Source: Blastomyces gilchristii SLH14081
Lineage: Eukaryota > Ascomycota > Eurotiomycetes > Onygenales > Ajellomycetaceae
Direction of reading: 5' to 3'
Length of the DNA: 64,000 nucleotides
NCBI RefSeq assembly: GCF_000003855.2
Contig: NW_003101677.1
Location: forward strand, 2,117,830 to 2,181,829
Each line of letters begins with the position of its first letter. The first letter of the stretch is position 1. The translations under genes and the position numbers were made by a program. Shown here one piece after another: positions 1-11,592 of this stretch. Under the pieces are notes generated by a model. The model saw only the letters and a program-made list of their open reading frames with translations. It was not told the DNA's origin and searched no databases.

Positions 1-342
1 TCGAGACTAATTCTATTATATATTAGAACAAAACTCACCGACACCCCTACAACACGCGCCCTTTATTTGTGCTCATTTGAGGTGGATCGATACAACTACT
101 TTAACGCGGAGAATACCTACCGGAGTGTAGGAAAGAAAGAAGATACTCCTCATTGCACTGTCTTCTATTTTATGGGGAGGGGATTCAGTTCCAAACTATT
201 TTCAATATTTAAGCAATAACGCCAGCGTCCCTCTTTAACTTATTATTGTGGACGAGCATTTGGGAATTAGATGCAGCCCGTGCATTATTAATGGGTGAAC
301 AACGAGAAATTCTTTTAGATTCGTGTAAAATAAATAGGTTTT

Positions 343-363
343 CCCCCCCCCCCCCCCCCCCCC
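343..363. repeat. poly-C homopolymer tract
   Basis: An uninterrupted run of about 21 C residues. It lies upstream of the decayed coding remnant that follows. Homopolymers of this length are prone to assembly error, so the exact length is uncertain. Confidence 0.9.
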
Positions 364-385
364 ACCTTTTCCTCCTCCCCCGACT

Positions 386-1113
386 CCATCTTTCTTTAAC
401 TTCCATTTCCATTCTCCATCCACCACCGCAAGAAACTCACCGAAGGGGCCTGTTTGCACGGCCCAAGGTCGCCCAACATTAACGAGCGCGTTCAGAGCCA
501 CGGCTTCTACCGAAGCTGAACCCCGCAGCACCATTGTCATTAACAACAATACAGATGCAGAGACGGACGAACCTCGATCCCCGCCGCGAGAGCTACGGAG
601 AAAGAGACGCCTTATGGACAATAGCCTCCAAGATTATGAGGTTCTGTTTGATGGCCCGGCGATCCTCAATTCCTCCGCATCCACAAAATCACAGCCGCTG
701 AAACGCAAAATACCCAACTTGAATGCAGTTCTGGCAAGCTCCCATCAGAGCCGGACTTGCCATTTGCTGATATTAGGATAGGCGACAGCAAAACAAAAAA
801 ATTCACACCGTATTTGAAGCAGGGTCCGCGAAGATCAGGGACCTACAAGAAGTGCAGCGCCTGAAGAAGTGGAACACCGAGCTAGAAATCAAGCACTGTG
901 CAGAGCTGATTGGGAAAAACAAGGAGATCTGCAAGCTTGAGGCTGAGGTCAGCGAGCTGGAGCATCGGTGTCAATGTCCAATATGCTATACCATCCTTCA
1001 GAGTGGAAAACCCGCCTGTGCGGCACAGGTTCTGCCCAGGGTGTCTCTTTCCTGACCCAGAGACCTGTGGACCATGTTGTCGAGATTTCACTGGCTATAT
1101 AAAGAGTTATTAG
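386..1113 (+). pseudogene. decayed coiled-coil / RING-like zinc-finger protein
   Basis: Protein-like sequence continues on the plus strand but changes frame at least three times. The first frame (386-781) is a Ser/Thr/Arg-rich low-complexity stretch with an acidic NNNTDAETDE segment and a basic RRKRR patch. Around 745-864 a second frame continues the sense, ending at a TGA at 862. A third frame (about 795-1055) gives a Lys/Glu-rich coiled coil followed by CQCPIC. A fourth (to 1113) gives HRFCPGC and CGPCC. Together the Cys/His spacing resembles a RING-type zinc finger. I see no convincing introns that would reconcile the frames, so I read this as a frameshifted relic. No start codon is evident upstream of the Met at 614. 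It could instead be a gene with unrecognised introns. Confidence 0.4.
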
Positions 1114-1488
1114 GTAGCAATGCTTTGTCTACAGCACTAGATTCCAATCGTAGTTTTGTAACAGGGACCGGGCATTTGCCTGTTTTCATCAATCTGTGGA
1201 TAGGGGAACAAATTAGAACTCTTTTAAATTTATCTCAGAATTGCTACCATACTTCATACATAGGCAGTCATGCTGAACAAAGAAGACATATGGGCTGAAA
1301 GAAACAAAAGTAGCTGACACACTGCTTTGTGAGTACATAAGAGATGGCTCACATCTGCCAGTTGTTAGAGGTGAGAAGAAGTTATATTGTCATCATCACC
1401 TGATTGTAGATTGAACAGCTGAGAAATCAGGCTTTCTCATTTTTGAGGATGAGATCCGACTTCTGCCCGAAAAGAGAGTTTTCTTGCG
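1114..1488. other. intergenic region
   Basis: About 375 bases between the RING-like remnant and the 3' end of the kinase gene. No convincing ORF, RNA gene or repeat was seen. It presumably holds the kinase 3' UTR and terminator. Confidence 0.5.
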
Positions 1489-3035
1489 CTAGGTAGTTTT
1501 CCTTAAATTAAGCCCCTCCATCAACCAGGGGTCAAATACCAGCTCTTCCGCAGTCGGCCTTTCCTCAGGCATCCAGCATAGAATCCTTTGAAGAAACTCC
1601 AGAAGTCCCTTTTTGTTATCTCCCTCGAGATCGTCTGCAAGCCTTTCAAGGGAGATGTCAGGGATGGGTGCAAAACCTCTCCATTGACCTTGAATGTTTT
1701 GTCAACGTTAGCAGAAAATACAAGGTCCGCCACTCCGTAGATTTGAACATGTATTCACATACCGTTCTTATCCCACCATATAGAACTCATCTCACTTCGT
1801 TCCAGGAACTCCCTAGGAGGAGGTCCCATGATAGCAACCATCTCTGCAAGGTGGAGTGTATCGTCCAGAAGTCGCTGATCATTCCTGGCTTGGAAGAGGG
1901 TACGCCCAGCTACGAGGTCCCAAAACTGACCAAATAATAATTGAAGACACGTCAACTAAGCCCGTCAAAATATAACAAAAGGTAATTGTCACTGACCACC
2001 ATAGCAATGCTCCAAATATCAACTTTATTGTCCCAATTCATCTTGAGAATAACCTCTGGTGCCCTGTAGACATCTGGCATAATATCTTGTCCTCTGTGAT
2101 CTTCATCACCGAACCTGGCCTCGCCAAAATCTGTTATAATAGGAAGGCACCGTGTGCGGGGAATCCGCCGGCTCTTGTAAATGACGCGATCGCCGAGGAC
2201 CTTTCTCGGCGCGGGGTGTTTCAACTCAGCCTCTTCGAATACCGAGAACACATTAGGATCGTCAATCTCAAGGAGCATGTTTCTGGATTGGAGATCTGTA
2301 TGCACAATGTTGGCTGAATGTAGGAAGTCAAGCCCCCCCAGGATTTGTCGTAACGGAGGTTTTAAAAGTTGTATAGCCAGAGTCCCGGTAGGCCGAAGGT
2401 CGAGCATCTGTTCCAAACTCAATCCCAATGGTTGTTGAACAAGGCACATGTGAGTGCCATCTGGGCCAATCACTTCGAATGAGTCGTATAGTTGTCGAAA
2501 GAGATTTTTGCCGGGATGGCCAGATTGAGATTGAACGGAATTGAGATGACTGTAGATTCTAATCTCATGGTTCGGCTTGGAGGAGGAAACACAAAGCTTC
2601 AGTACGACATGTCGAGGCTCACTAGTTAGCGAAAGTGAAGTTAGCTATTAGACTTATTCTGGACTGTAACAACATGATAAATAAATGTACGCACTGTAGA
2701 TCACGACAGAGCCATACAGTCGATGTCACTCCGTATCCTAGTTTCCCAACAATTTGATACCTGTCGTTGAAAATTTCGCCTATTCGAGCCGGGTAATACT
2801 TTTCTGCCTTATACGTCGGAAGGGTTTCTTCCTCAATATTTTCAGAGGCATCAGTCAAGTCAAACCCGGAGCTTGGAAATGTGAGGGGAGACATTAGTTG
2901 GGAGAACGTCATTCTCTGAGCTCCATTAAATCGTTGCGAATAGTGCGGTACGGCAGAACGTAAAGACAGACAAGGTCGGCTTCTGGAGAATGCGGACCGC
3001 ACATAAAGATAAGCAAGAGACAATTTAGCAGTCAT
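1489..3035 (-). CDS. SRPK-like serine/threonine protein kinase, four exons
   Basis: Exons on the minus strand are 3035-2695, 2621-1997, 1925-1763 and 1688-1489, with introns of 73, 71 and 74 bases. All use GT-AG ends and the reading phases agree, giving 442 residues if translation starts at 3035. Exon 1 has a basic, possibly mitochondrial-like N-terminus, then the EEETLPTYKAEKYYPARIGE motif typical of fungal SRPK-family kinases and a glycine loop (GKLGYGVTSTVW). Exon 2 supplies the VVLK lysine, the catalytic loop HTDLQSRN (HTD replaces HRD, common in this family), DFG and YRAPE. Exon 4 carries the ERPTAEEL C-lobe motif. The family phosphorylates SR-type proteins; the substrate here is unknown. 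A second Met 42 codons in is an alternative start. The gene looks intact. Confidence 0.85.
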
Positions 3036-3600
3036 GTCAAAAACAAGATTCTAAATCACCTGCCAGTCGTACCTTTGAAGGACTGAAAGTTTTGTTGTTC
3101 TTCTTTCTGTTAGGGGGTTCCTGATGAGACGAAGCTAGAAATAGTAACTTCTGCCAAGCCGTTTTAGCCAGAGCTCAGCACCATTTAGGCGCCCTATTCT
3201 ACCGCCCAGATTTGACCAATTGATGACCGAAGGTGGAAGCCAACCAGTTGACAATTTGGCAGAAAAATGACGCTAAAATTGCCTTGTAGCTAGTCGGGGA
3301 TAGAATCTCTTCTCCAAAACGCTGTCGCCAATTCATGCAAGCTTGGCAGTGGTGGAAACAATTTAAAGGGCGGCGCTTACCGTTGAATACGCTTACTGGA
3401 GAATGGAATGGCTGCCTACGGCATGACCTGAAATCTTTTGGGTAGAGGATCTGTGAACACAAGCACGCCTATATAAGCAACCAACACTCCGCTGCGCTAA
3501 ATTCTTTCTCGTCAAAACTGAATAAACCACAATTTTCCGTGATATATCTCTGATATATATATGTACTGAGAGTCATCTCCATTTACAAAGCTCCGGTTTT
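3036..3600. other. intergenic, divergent promoter region
   Basis: Lies between the start of the kinase gene (minus) and the small plus-strand ORF. It contains TATA-like TATATAAGC near 3470 and TATATATATATG near 3555. The open frame at 3199-3462 (minus) has no recognisable motif and is not called. Confidence 0.4.
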
Positions 3601-3624
3601 TTGAGAAGCAATCCACCCGCGAAG

Positions 3625-3862
3625 ATGAACCGCGTCGCCGCAAGGGGACTCCATGCTACGGCGCAGAGAGTACTTCAATATAGTGGTTCTGTCAACCTCG
3701 GAGATGTTATTTCGACGAATGCAGATGGGGCTGAGTGGTCAGACTCAGTGGACAGTGGATGCAACATGATAGAAAAAGCTGTAAGTGTGCCCTGCCGCTT
3801 TTCGCTAGTGATAGCTAATAATTTTATAGGATCCTCGGATAAAACAAGCTCACATTCAGTAG
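3625..3862 (+). CDS. possible 62-residue two-exon protein, unknown function
   Basis: An ATG at 3625 opens 156 coding bases ending at a strong donor (GTAAGT, 3781). A 49-base intron has a CTAAT branch-like site and ends TTTTATAG at 3829. Ten more codons and a stop at 3862 follow in phase. The product starts with a basic amphipathic stretch (MNRVAARGLHATAQRVLQ) that could be a mitochondrial targeting sequence, and continues as a short acidic peptide with one Cys. I recognise no family. The good intron is the main support; it may be a fragment of a larger decayed gene or chance. Confidence 0.35.
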
Positions 3863-4238
3863 GGTGCCTCCCTTTTTTTTTTCCCTCTCTTTTTTTTTGT
3901 TTTCATGATGTGTCTCAGTGTGCCAACCTCAAAATAGTGGATTTAGCTGAGGGACTTGCAGGGGTGCGCGGGCACACAGGTCGAGTAAAGACAGAAATGA
4001 CTCAAAGGATGTCATTACGGTAGCGCTCTTAACCGCCACAGGGACTCGTGTCGGCAGTGCCCATTTCCACCTTGACGGTTCCTTTAAGTTCTTTCCTTCT
4101 CGTGCCGGAAAGCTGGGCGGATTTGCAGACAACTTGCAGAAAGCGGGTCTCGTGGTAGAAGAGGGAGGGCCTGAGAGGAATACTGGGGGTGCGGGTGATG
4201 AAAACAATCCGGCACAGCAATCTTCTTCAAAATAGTTA
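3863..4238. other. intergenic region between convergent genes
   Basis: Contains two T-rich runs near 3872 and 3890. A minus-strand frame runs through here as a tail of the upstream ORF, but the more natural C-terminus of that gene ends at 4239. No other feature was seen. Confidence 0.4.
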
Positions 4239-5704
4239 TTAGCACGGACGCTTTTTCTTGTACGGACTGATGAACACGGGAAATGATTCAAATGAGTAGT
4301 ATGGATATGCTGAAGGAGGCGGCGCAGGCTGCCATTGCACTGGCGATTTCTTGTATTTAGGACTACTTGACCGGAGTTAAAGAATAATGCTCTCTCCACA
4401 CAGATTCTCTTCTGTAGGCAATATTTCCAGATCCAATAGGGTCCCCGTCGCCCAAAATTAGACAGGATGAATGCAGCAAACAATCGGCAGGATGTTACTT
4501 TTCTGCTTAATGAAATGCGGTGTGTAGCACATGTGGTATATCTGATGTCCCGTCTACTTGGAGATAACGTAAACGTATAACATTCAAATATTAAACTGTT
4601 GTGGTGGTACAAAGCATTCAAGTTCGTGGTGAAATGCTCACTCACCGTAGTCCGATTCTCGTAATCAAGTAAACTTCTTCGAAGACCTGCTTGCAATACA
4701 AAAGGCGGTATCGACTGTCCAGAAAATGATTCATGTACATCCCTTTCGTTCTCAGCGTCCTTTTCATCCTGTCCCCGAATAATGTTATTCTCCAAAGGAA
4801 ACCTAGAGCGAGAAAGCGGCCTACTCAAACATGTGGAACCGTTATCTCTGATCCGAGGCAGCGTTTGCATACTGATGATCCGACCTGTCGTCTGTGGTGC
4901 TGCAGCTGAAACCCCCAGCGTCGGCGGGGTTATAGGAGGTGGAGTATCAGGCCAGAATAGAATATGGTTCTCCGATGCGGGAGAACGGACCTTGGATGGG
5001 TGTGACATCGGCCCCTGGAGCGAGCTCAGTGTTTCCGGGATCTTGCAATCAACCTCCCACTGTTCAAAAGGGTCGTGTCGTTCGTTCGAGCTATGCGTAG
5101 AGTCCACATCCCTGGTGCTCCCGGACTCTTTGCCATGAAAATGTACGGCTTTTTGCAAACGAAGGTTCTCGAGGGCAGACGGCGAACGTTGATCCAAGCC
5201 GGAACAGGATATTGAGAAAGTGCCAGTTTGCTCCTGCCGCACAGGGCGGTTGAGGCAGAGCAGTAATGCATAGAACGTGACCTGGCAACCTGCAGAAAGC
5301 GCCCATAAACTTATCCATCCACGGAACAGTCCTGTAAAGTTGCCTTTAGAGTTAGGACCGTGAAGTGAACGTAGGCCACGGGTTTCCCGAATGGTGGCAC
5401 AGGTCAATATGATGGTCGCCAACAGAATCCAGCCGATTAATATCAGATGCCCCCAAGGCCAACGGAAAAGCAAAGCGTTCTGCTCCCTCTTATAAGCAAA
5501 AATAGATATCAAAGATACCAGGACCATGCAGCATATGGCGCCGAATATCATATCGACAAACAGAATAAGGCTAGTTTTCGTGTCGTCAGGGCCGAGTCGC
5601 CGCATACATTTAGCACAGACAATGGTCGAAATAAATGTTAGCACCAGTGAGGAACAGCCAGCAGTATAGGCCACCGTGCTTCCAGCGTCCAAGCATTGAC
5701 CCAT
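4239..5704 (-). CDS. four-transmembrane fungal membrane protein, proline-rich tail
   Basis: Exon 1 (5704-4646) encodes 353 residues. Four hydrophobic segments lie near residues 8-29, 44-68, 82-102 and 127-147, followed by a long soluble region with a PPPITPP stretch and many Ser/Arg. A GTGAGT donor follows at 4645. Exon 2 is best read as 4349-4239 in phase, giving a Pro/Tyr-rich end (WQPAPPPSAYPYY) and a basic C-terminus KKKRPC, about 389 residues in all. The 296-base gap between these exons is long for this genome and may hide another small exon. The uninterrupted open frame through to 3929 seems less likely because its C-terminal sequence lacks protein character. I do not recognise the family; it is probably an integral membrane protein with a cytosolic tail. 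Confidence 0.6.
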
Positions 5705-6061
5705 CAAAACCGCGAGTATATGTGTTGACAGTTGCCATCAGAAAAACAGCAAGAAAGACCATTTTGTCAGCTTGACAATTCTGTTATTTGCCCCTGGCTG
5801 GGCAGAAATGGAACATTGGGGTTGTGGGCTCTACGTTTTGACAACTTACATGGCTCAGCCTGACTGAATCCTTTTGCTTGGCAGCTCAGCACGACAATTG
5901 GCTGGTCTCCATTCAGCTGACCCCCCCCCACTTGTATTCTCTTGAGGCCACTCTCACTACGGAAGTCAACTTTCATTACCAGGTGGCCTGCCCCAGCATG
6001 CGAATCTTATCAGTAATTTAACATTCACCCTTTAGAACCTTTCCGCTTACGCAATCTTTGA
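5705..6061. promoter_or_regulatory. divergent intergenic region between membrane protein and NLR
   Basis: About 357 bases shared by two divergent genes, presumably holding both promoters. A short C8 run lies near 5922. No clear TATA box or operator can be assigned. Confidence 0.35.
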
Positions 6062-7488
6062 ATGATGCGGGATCTCAAAAAGTTCTTCAAGGCTCTGACC
6101 TCCTCCAATACGCCGGGAACAAATCCAGCAGATTACTTTAATTATCCATCCGGGAGCTCTCCTGCTCCCATTTCCTTTCCGGACGGAGTCAAAGTGTTGC
6201 ATGAGTGCTCTGACGCCATAGTCGATATCTGCTTCGTCCATGGCCTGACTGGGAATCGAGATAGCACCTGGACCGCCCGTGGGCAATCCACACCTTGGCC
6301 AAAGGCGCTCCTTCCAGCAGAGCTTAGCAGGGCCAGGATACTCACTTATGGCTACGACGCATACATAGTGCGAAAGCCAGTTGCTGGGTCAAATCGATTG
6401 ACTGATCATGCCACAAACCTCCTCCATGATCTGACCGGAAAACGTCGCAATGCGCCATCTCGTGCCCTTATTTTTGTCGCCCACAGCTTGGGTGGTCTTG
6501 TATGCAAAAAGGCCATTCTGTTCTCACGAAATAACCCAGAAGCTCACCTCCGGGGTATATTTGATTGCACTAAAGGCATTGTCTTCATGGGTACCCCTCA
6601 TAAGGGATCCTGGATAGCAGATTGGTCAAAGATTCCGGCTGGGGCTCTCGGCCTTTTGAAATCCAGCAACAAGTCACTGTTGAAAGTCTTGGAAACAGAT
6701 AATCAGCTTCTTGAAGCCATCCAGGTTGACTTCTGGTCAATGATCCGAGAACTACGAGAGGGTGGCAGGTGTCTCGAGGTCACGTGTTTCTTTGAAGAGT
6801 TGCCACTGCCTGGGGTTGGAAAAGTTGTTTCCAAGGAGTCAGCTACTCTTGAAGGCTATATTTCGATCAGCATCCACGCCAACCATAGTGATATGGTCAA
6901 GTTCAATTCCGCCAATGATACTGGATTCGTGAGGCTGTGTGGCGAGCTGATCAGGTGGGCATCGGATATCAGGTATTTGGTTTTCTGTCCAATGTAGTCT
7001 ACAGAACTTGGCTAAGAATCCCAAGTTCACCATATGCTATGAATGAGAAGGATCGCCAGTGCCTTAAGGACTTATGGGCGACCGACCTTAATGATGACAA
7101 GACGCGTATACAGCAGAGTAAGGGTGGCCTGCTGAAAGACTCATACATCTGGATCCTCAAGAATCCTGACTTCCAGCAATGGCGTGACAATCAGGAGAGT
7201 CAGCTTCTCTGGATCAAAGGCGATCCCGGCAAGGGTAAAACAATGCTACTTTGCGGTATTATTGACGAGCTGAAGAAGTCTATCACTAAAACAAGTCTTT
7301 TGTCCTTCTTCTTTTGCCAGGCCACCGACTCACGTACCAACAACGCCACAGCTATTCTTCGTGGCCTTATCTACCAGGTTGCCACGCAGCGGCCATCGCT
7401 CATAGCGCACGTGCGGAAGGAGTATGATCATCGAGGTAAAGATGTATTTGAAGGTGTGAATGCCTGGATTGCCTTGTCTCGTATCTTT
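6062..7488 (+). pseudogene. NLR-like protein (alpha/beta hydrolase + NACHT), truncated by transposon block
   Basis: The first exon (ATG 6062) encodes a SesB-type serine-hydrolase-like domain. It has a CFVHGLTGN strand-loop (about residues 57-65) and the nucleophile elbow VAHSLGG with Ser142. A short intron near 6973-7016 joins it in phase to a second exon. That exon has the linker found before fungal NACHT domains (KTRIQQSKGGLLKDSY) and a Walker A P-loop GDPGKGKT. Family knowledge: such proteins act in fungal non-self recognition and programmed cell death. The frame enters AT-rich repeat DNA at about 7488, before Walker B, the sensor motifs and any C-terminal repeats. The missing part is not found at the far side of the block (58.26 kb onward). 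The first half shows no frameshifts, so truncation may be recent or the 3' part may have been lost. Confidence 0.8.
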
Positions 7489-7562
7489 AAATTATATAAA
7501 AACTTACTTTATTATTAAATTCAAGAATAATTTCAGTATTAAATTAATTTTAAATTGATTTT
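7489..7562. repeat. left fragment of AT-rich arm sequence
   Basis: These 74 bases match about 51283-51340 nearly base for base (core ACTTACTTTATTATTAAATT). They abut the NLR break on one side and Copia-1 on the other. They show that Copia-1 inserted into an older AT-rich repeat that had already broken the NLR gene or lay next to it. Confidence 0.65.
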
Positions 7563-7707
7563 TGATGAAGATGATATAATGTAGTAATTGATTGTATTAT
7601 CAAGATCTATTTATTGTGCAGTCTTTTATATGTGATAGATATTTACTAAGCAATCAGTGAACACCTTGCTTAGATGAAAGCAGTCAGTCTGTAGAGGAAA
7701 TCTGACA
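7563..7707 (-). repeat. Copia-1 3' LTR (145 bp)
   Basis: Same length as and homologous to 51017-51161, with differences mainly G/A and C/T. The inner edge carries the polypurine tract on the minus strand. Confidence 0.8.
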
Positions 7708-8032
7708 CCTCTTTTAACTGCTGCTTCACTGAGTAGATGTTTGCAACTCAGCAGAGCAGTTCTATAACTAGAGAAGAAATATTATATATAAAAATAGTAG
7801 TGTCTTCTGCCAAAGATTTCATGAAGAACTAACAATAATTTGAAGAATAAGAAAATAAAGAAACAGTAAAATAAATGAATGAACTACTATAGAGATAGTA
7901 AGCTGATAAAACTCTGTATTTATCAGAATATCTTCAGAGCTTTTCTGACTGCAAATATTTAGATTTCTATGTTAATCAGAGTATCTTTATATACTTCAGT
8001 TATTAGAGCTTTTATTAAAGTGTTTGCAGCTA

Positions 8033-8533
8033 GACTGATCACTGAGATTATGAATTTCACATTTGATTCTATTTGATCTGATCTCATACATTTCTTGATA
8101 TAAATTCTGCTGAGACTAGTCATTAAAAAAACATATAAAGTGACTATATATGAGATCTTAAAATGAAATCATGACTTGAAAAAAATGAGAAAGCAATCTT
8201 ATTTAATTCTATTTAGTCTTATTCTTGATATAAAGTTACTATTTTTTGATATTTTAAGGTCTTTTTAGACCATTTTTAATTTTTTAAAAAGTAACACTTT
8301 TTGATAATATTTAAATGAGATTTAAAGTCATTTAAAGTAATAAAAATAATTTAAATTGAGAAGTGAAAATCATGATCTCATTTGAAAAATGTGATAAGAG
8401 TAGACAGTAAGTCTTACTGAGACAGTATAAGACTACTATCTAATGTTAAAATTATGTAATGAGATCAGTTAAATTGATAATAAAACTATCAAGAAATCTG
8501 ATTCTGGTCTCAGACATGATTACACAGTCAGTC
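8033..8533 (+). mobile_element. MITE copy 1 (501 bp)
   Basis: Terminal inverted repeats are related to GACTGGCCG / CGGTCAGTC, flanked by TA on both sides. The body shares long stretches with five other copies in this window (for example CATTAAAAAAACAT). No coding capacity. TA target sites and short TIRs suggest a Tc1/mariner-type non-autonomous element. Confidence 0.85.
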
Positions 8534-8535
8534 TA

Positions 8536-9087
8536 TTTCCAGCTATGCTGATAATATTTATTTATATAATTTTAACAACATCTGCAGCTGCAGTATTGCA
8601 GATGTAATTATATTTGATATTAATATAATATACATTGTGAGTAATCTTCTTATTATTTACTAAGTGATTGCTCTGTTATTATTAATATATAGAGAAACTG
8701 TAAAATTAGAGAATAGAAATTCAAGTTTCACAAGTAGTCTGTGCAGTCAGATTACAGTTTTAAGACTCTTAGAGACAGATATGTACTCTGCTTCCATAAT
8801 ACTCAGTATTATAATTATTTACTTAGTAAATTTTTATATAATTAATCTGTTAGTGAGATAGATAAGAAGATCTGATATAAATATATAGTTACTGATATCA
8901 CCTACTTAATCAGAATCTGTAAAGACTTTAAAGTTAAGCTCTTTCACTCTGATAATATAATAAATATAGTAATTAGTTGTGCTGTAGATGTAGTAAAAGA
9001 GCAGTTTAACTGTAGCTTAGTATGCTTATATAGACTTGCTTAATCAATGAGTGAGCTTGACAGTTATAAAAGATATATCAGAATGAG
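8536..9087 (-). pseudogene. Copia-1 RNase H domain remnant
   Basis: On the minus strand, between MITE copies 1 and 2, translated pieces follow the Copia RNase H order: TDSD-x-VGD, a segment resembling the SxLST region, and the MEAEYISVS motif matching the family's EAEY signature, then basic segments near the C-terminus. Stops occur at former Trp and Gln codons. Confidence 0.7.
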
Positions 9088-9089
9088 TA

Positions 9090-9591
9090 GACTGACTGCT
9101 GAGATTATAAATTTCATGTTTGATTTCATTTGATCTGATCTCATACATTTCTTAGCGGGAATCCCGCTGGAACTAGTCATTAAAAAAACATGCAAAGTGA
9201 CTATATATCAGATCTTAAAATGGAACCATGACTTGAAAAAAATAAGAAAGTGATCTCATTTAGTTCCATTTAGTCTCATTCTTGGCATAAAGTGACTATT
9301 TTTAGACATTTTAAGGTTTTTGTTAGACTATTTTTAATTTTTTAAAAAGTAATGCTTTTTGATAACACTCAAATAAGATTTAAAGTCATTTAAAGCAATA
9401 AAAATAATTTGAATTGAGAAGTAGAAATCATGATCTCATTTGAAAAATGTGATAAGAGTAGACAGTAAGTCTCACTGAAACAGTATGAGACTACTATCTA
9501 ATGTTAAAACTGTGTAATGAGATCAGTTAAATTGGTAATGAGACTATCAAAAAATCTGGTCCCAGTCTCAGACACAGTTACACAGTCAGTC
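9090..9591 (+). mobile_element. MITE copy 2 (502 bp)
   Basis: Same family as copy 1, TA-flanked. It keeps GGCGGGAATCCCGC-like sequence near 9154 that is mutated in other copies, so it is a useful reference for the ancestral element. Confidence 0.85.
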
Positions 9592-9593
9592 TA

Positions 9594-10637
9594 AGAATAA
9601 GTATATATAATAAGATATTAAAGTAATTTCATAAGTTACTGATATTTAAACTTATCAAAAGATTCAGAATCAGAGAGTGAGTTAAAGACAGATTTTATAA
9701 GAGTTCTTACAGCTTAGAAATCAGTTATTCTGAATTTCTTCAATATTAATTCAATATAGATAACTTATAATAGCTTCATATCACTGTCATTCTTATACTC
9801 AAGTAGTGATTTACAAATATCAGATCTTTCATTATAAATTAATCAGTGATTTAATGAAACATCTATTCAATGATATTCATATTGAGATCTATTAACTTGA
9901 TATTATTTATATAGAGCCTGAGAAATTTCTGAGAATCTCTTTTAAATCAGATATTACCATTATAATGAGAGAATTCAAAGCTAATATTCTTGAGATGACT
10001 TATAAATAGATTGAACTATAAGTAGAGAGTCTGTTTGAGACTGTAGAGAGACTGCAGAAGCAGGTATATATAATCAGTATTATTATCAAATTTAGTGAGT
10101 TACTTTGTATAGAGCTGCTTAGTAGATGACAGATCTGTATTCAGAAATACTGTGATGAAATTAACTTAATAAACTTTTCAACTTTTCACTGCTGTCACTG
10201 TAAGTATAGTATAGATAACAGAGACAGAGATAACAGAGATATAAATATTATTAAAATTCACACTCTTTTATTGATCAAAATCCTTCACAACTCATCTTAT
10301 CTTGTAGAATAATATACTGTTATTTAGATTAGTTTTAATATTATAAACTCAGTAATTATTAAGAATCTGAGTTTTAACAGTTAACTTATCTACAATCTTA
10401 AAAATTTTATACTCAGCTGCAGAGTCAAGCTCTTTCTTTATAATAGCTGTTTAAGTATCTTTTTGCAGAGATGTAATTATCTTCTTATATATTTATAGAA
10501 GTTTAATTCCTGTAACAGTCTTAGAGTCTCAGTATATAATATAGATCTTGAATATATAATAGAGCTGATATTTAATAATACTGAATATCTTCAGAGTAAT
10601 AGAGTTAAAAGTTATAATATTCTTCTAAGATCTTCTG
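9594..10637 (-). pseudogene. Copia-1 reverse transcriptase remnant
   Basis: The minus strand between MITE copies 2 and 3 contains a degraded LY-[VI]-[DN]-[DN]-IKLI segment, the place of the Copia YVDD box. It is followed by a segment aligning with the F-x-MKDLG-x-x-xHYL region of Copia RT. The plus strand also reads open for short stretches, but only the minus strand has family motifs. Confidence 0.65.
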
Positions 10638-11138
10638 AACTGGCTGCTAGAATCATGAATTTCATATTTGATTCTATTTAATCTGATCTCATACATTTCT
10701 TGACGTGAATCCTGCTGGGACTAGTCATTAAAAAAACATACAAAGTGACTATATATCAGATCTTAAAATGAAATCATGACTTGAAAAAAATGAGAAAGTG
10801 ATCTCATTTAGTCTCATTTAGTCTCATTCTTGGCATAAAGTTACTATTTTTAGACATTTTAAGGTTTCTTTTAAACTATTTCTAATTTTTTAAAAAGTAA
10901 TGCTTTTTGATAACACTCAAATGAGATTTAATGTCATTTAAAGCAATAAAAATAATTTAAATTGAGAAGTGAAAATCATGATTTTCTTTGAAAAATGTGA
11001 TAAGAGTAGACAGTAAGTCTCACTGAGACAGTATGAAACTACTACTAATGTTAAAACTGTGTAATGAGATCAGTCAAATTGATAATGAGACTATTAAAAA
11101 ATCTGATCCTGGTTTCAGACACAGTCACACGGTCAGTC
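10638..11138 (+). mobile_element. MITE copy 3 (501 bp)
   Basis: Homologous to the other copies over its full length. The left end reads AACTGGCTG, a mutated GACTGGCCG. The right end GGTCAGTC is intact and followed by TA. Confidence 0.85.
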
Positions 11139-11592
11139 TAAGATCTTCTATGTCTTTTTGAGATTGTAAATAACATCTTACTAACTTTCTTTCAGAGATA
11201 TCTAACATTACAGCCTGTAACTATAGCAGTGAATAAGAGAGAGATATTCTTAACTAATATCTATACAGAGAGAAACTCTTTCTGCAGAGATGCAGAGATC
11301 AGCAATAAATCAATATAAAGATGATTATTACAGATGAGAAAATCTGTAGTTAGTATATAAGATATATTAGTTATGTTGTAATTATCAAGTACTGAGCTCA
11401 CTAGCTGTGATAGTGTAATATTCTCATTGAATTTCACACTGCTGAATATAATGATTTCATCTTTCACAGAGTTTTATATTTCATACATCATCTCACTGTA
11501 ATATTTAATTAGAATTATTCATTCACTGTATTCAGTGAACTTATTATGATCTTTTCAGAGATCTTCTTTGAAAATGTAAACAGATGATTCTA

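Noticed and set aside
235..621. Minus-strand Gly-rich 128-residue ORF with a hydrophobic N-terminus
   Set aside because: The Gly run is the translation of the poly-C tract, and the opposite strand in the same frame reads as a more natural Ser/Arg/acidic protein.
3199..3462. Minus-strand 87-residue ORF
   Set aside because: No motif, no intron support, and it lies in the kinase upstream region.
9840..10260. Plus-strand coding region with a CHCCHC-like segment
   Set aside because: The minus strand carries Copia RT motifs at this place; the plus frame is a shadow with several stops.
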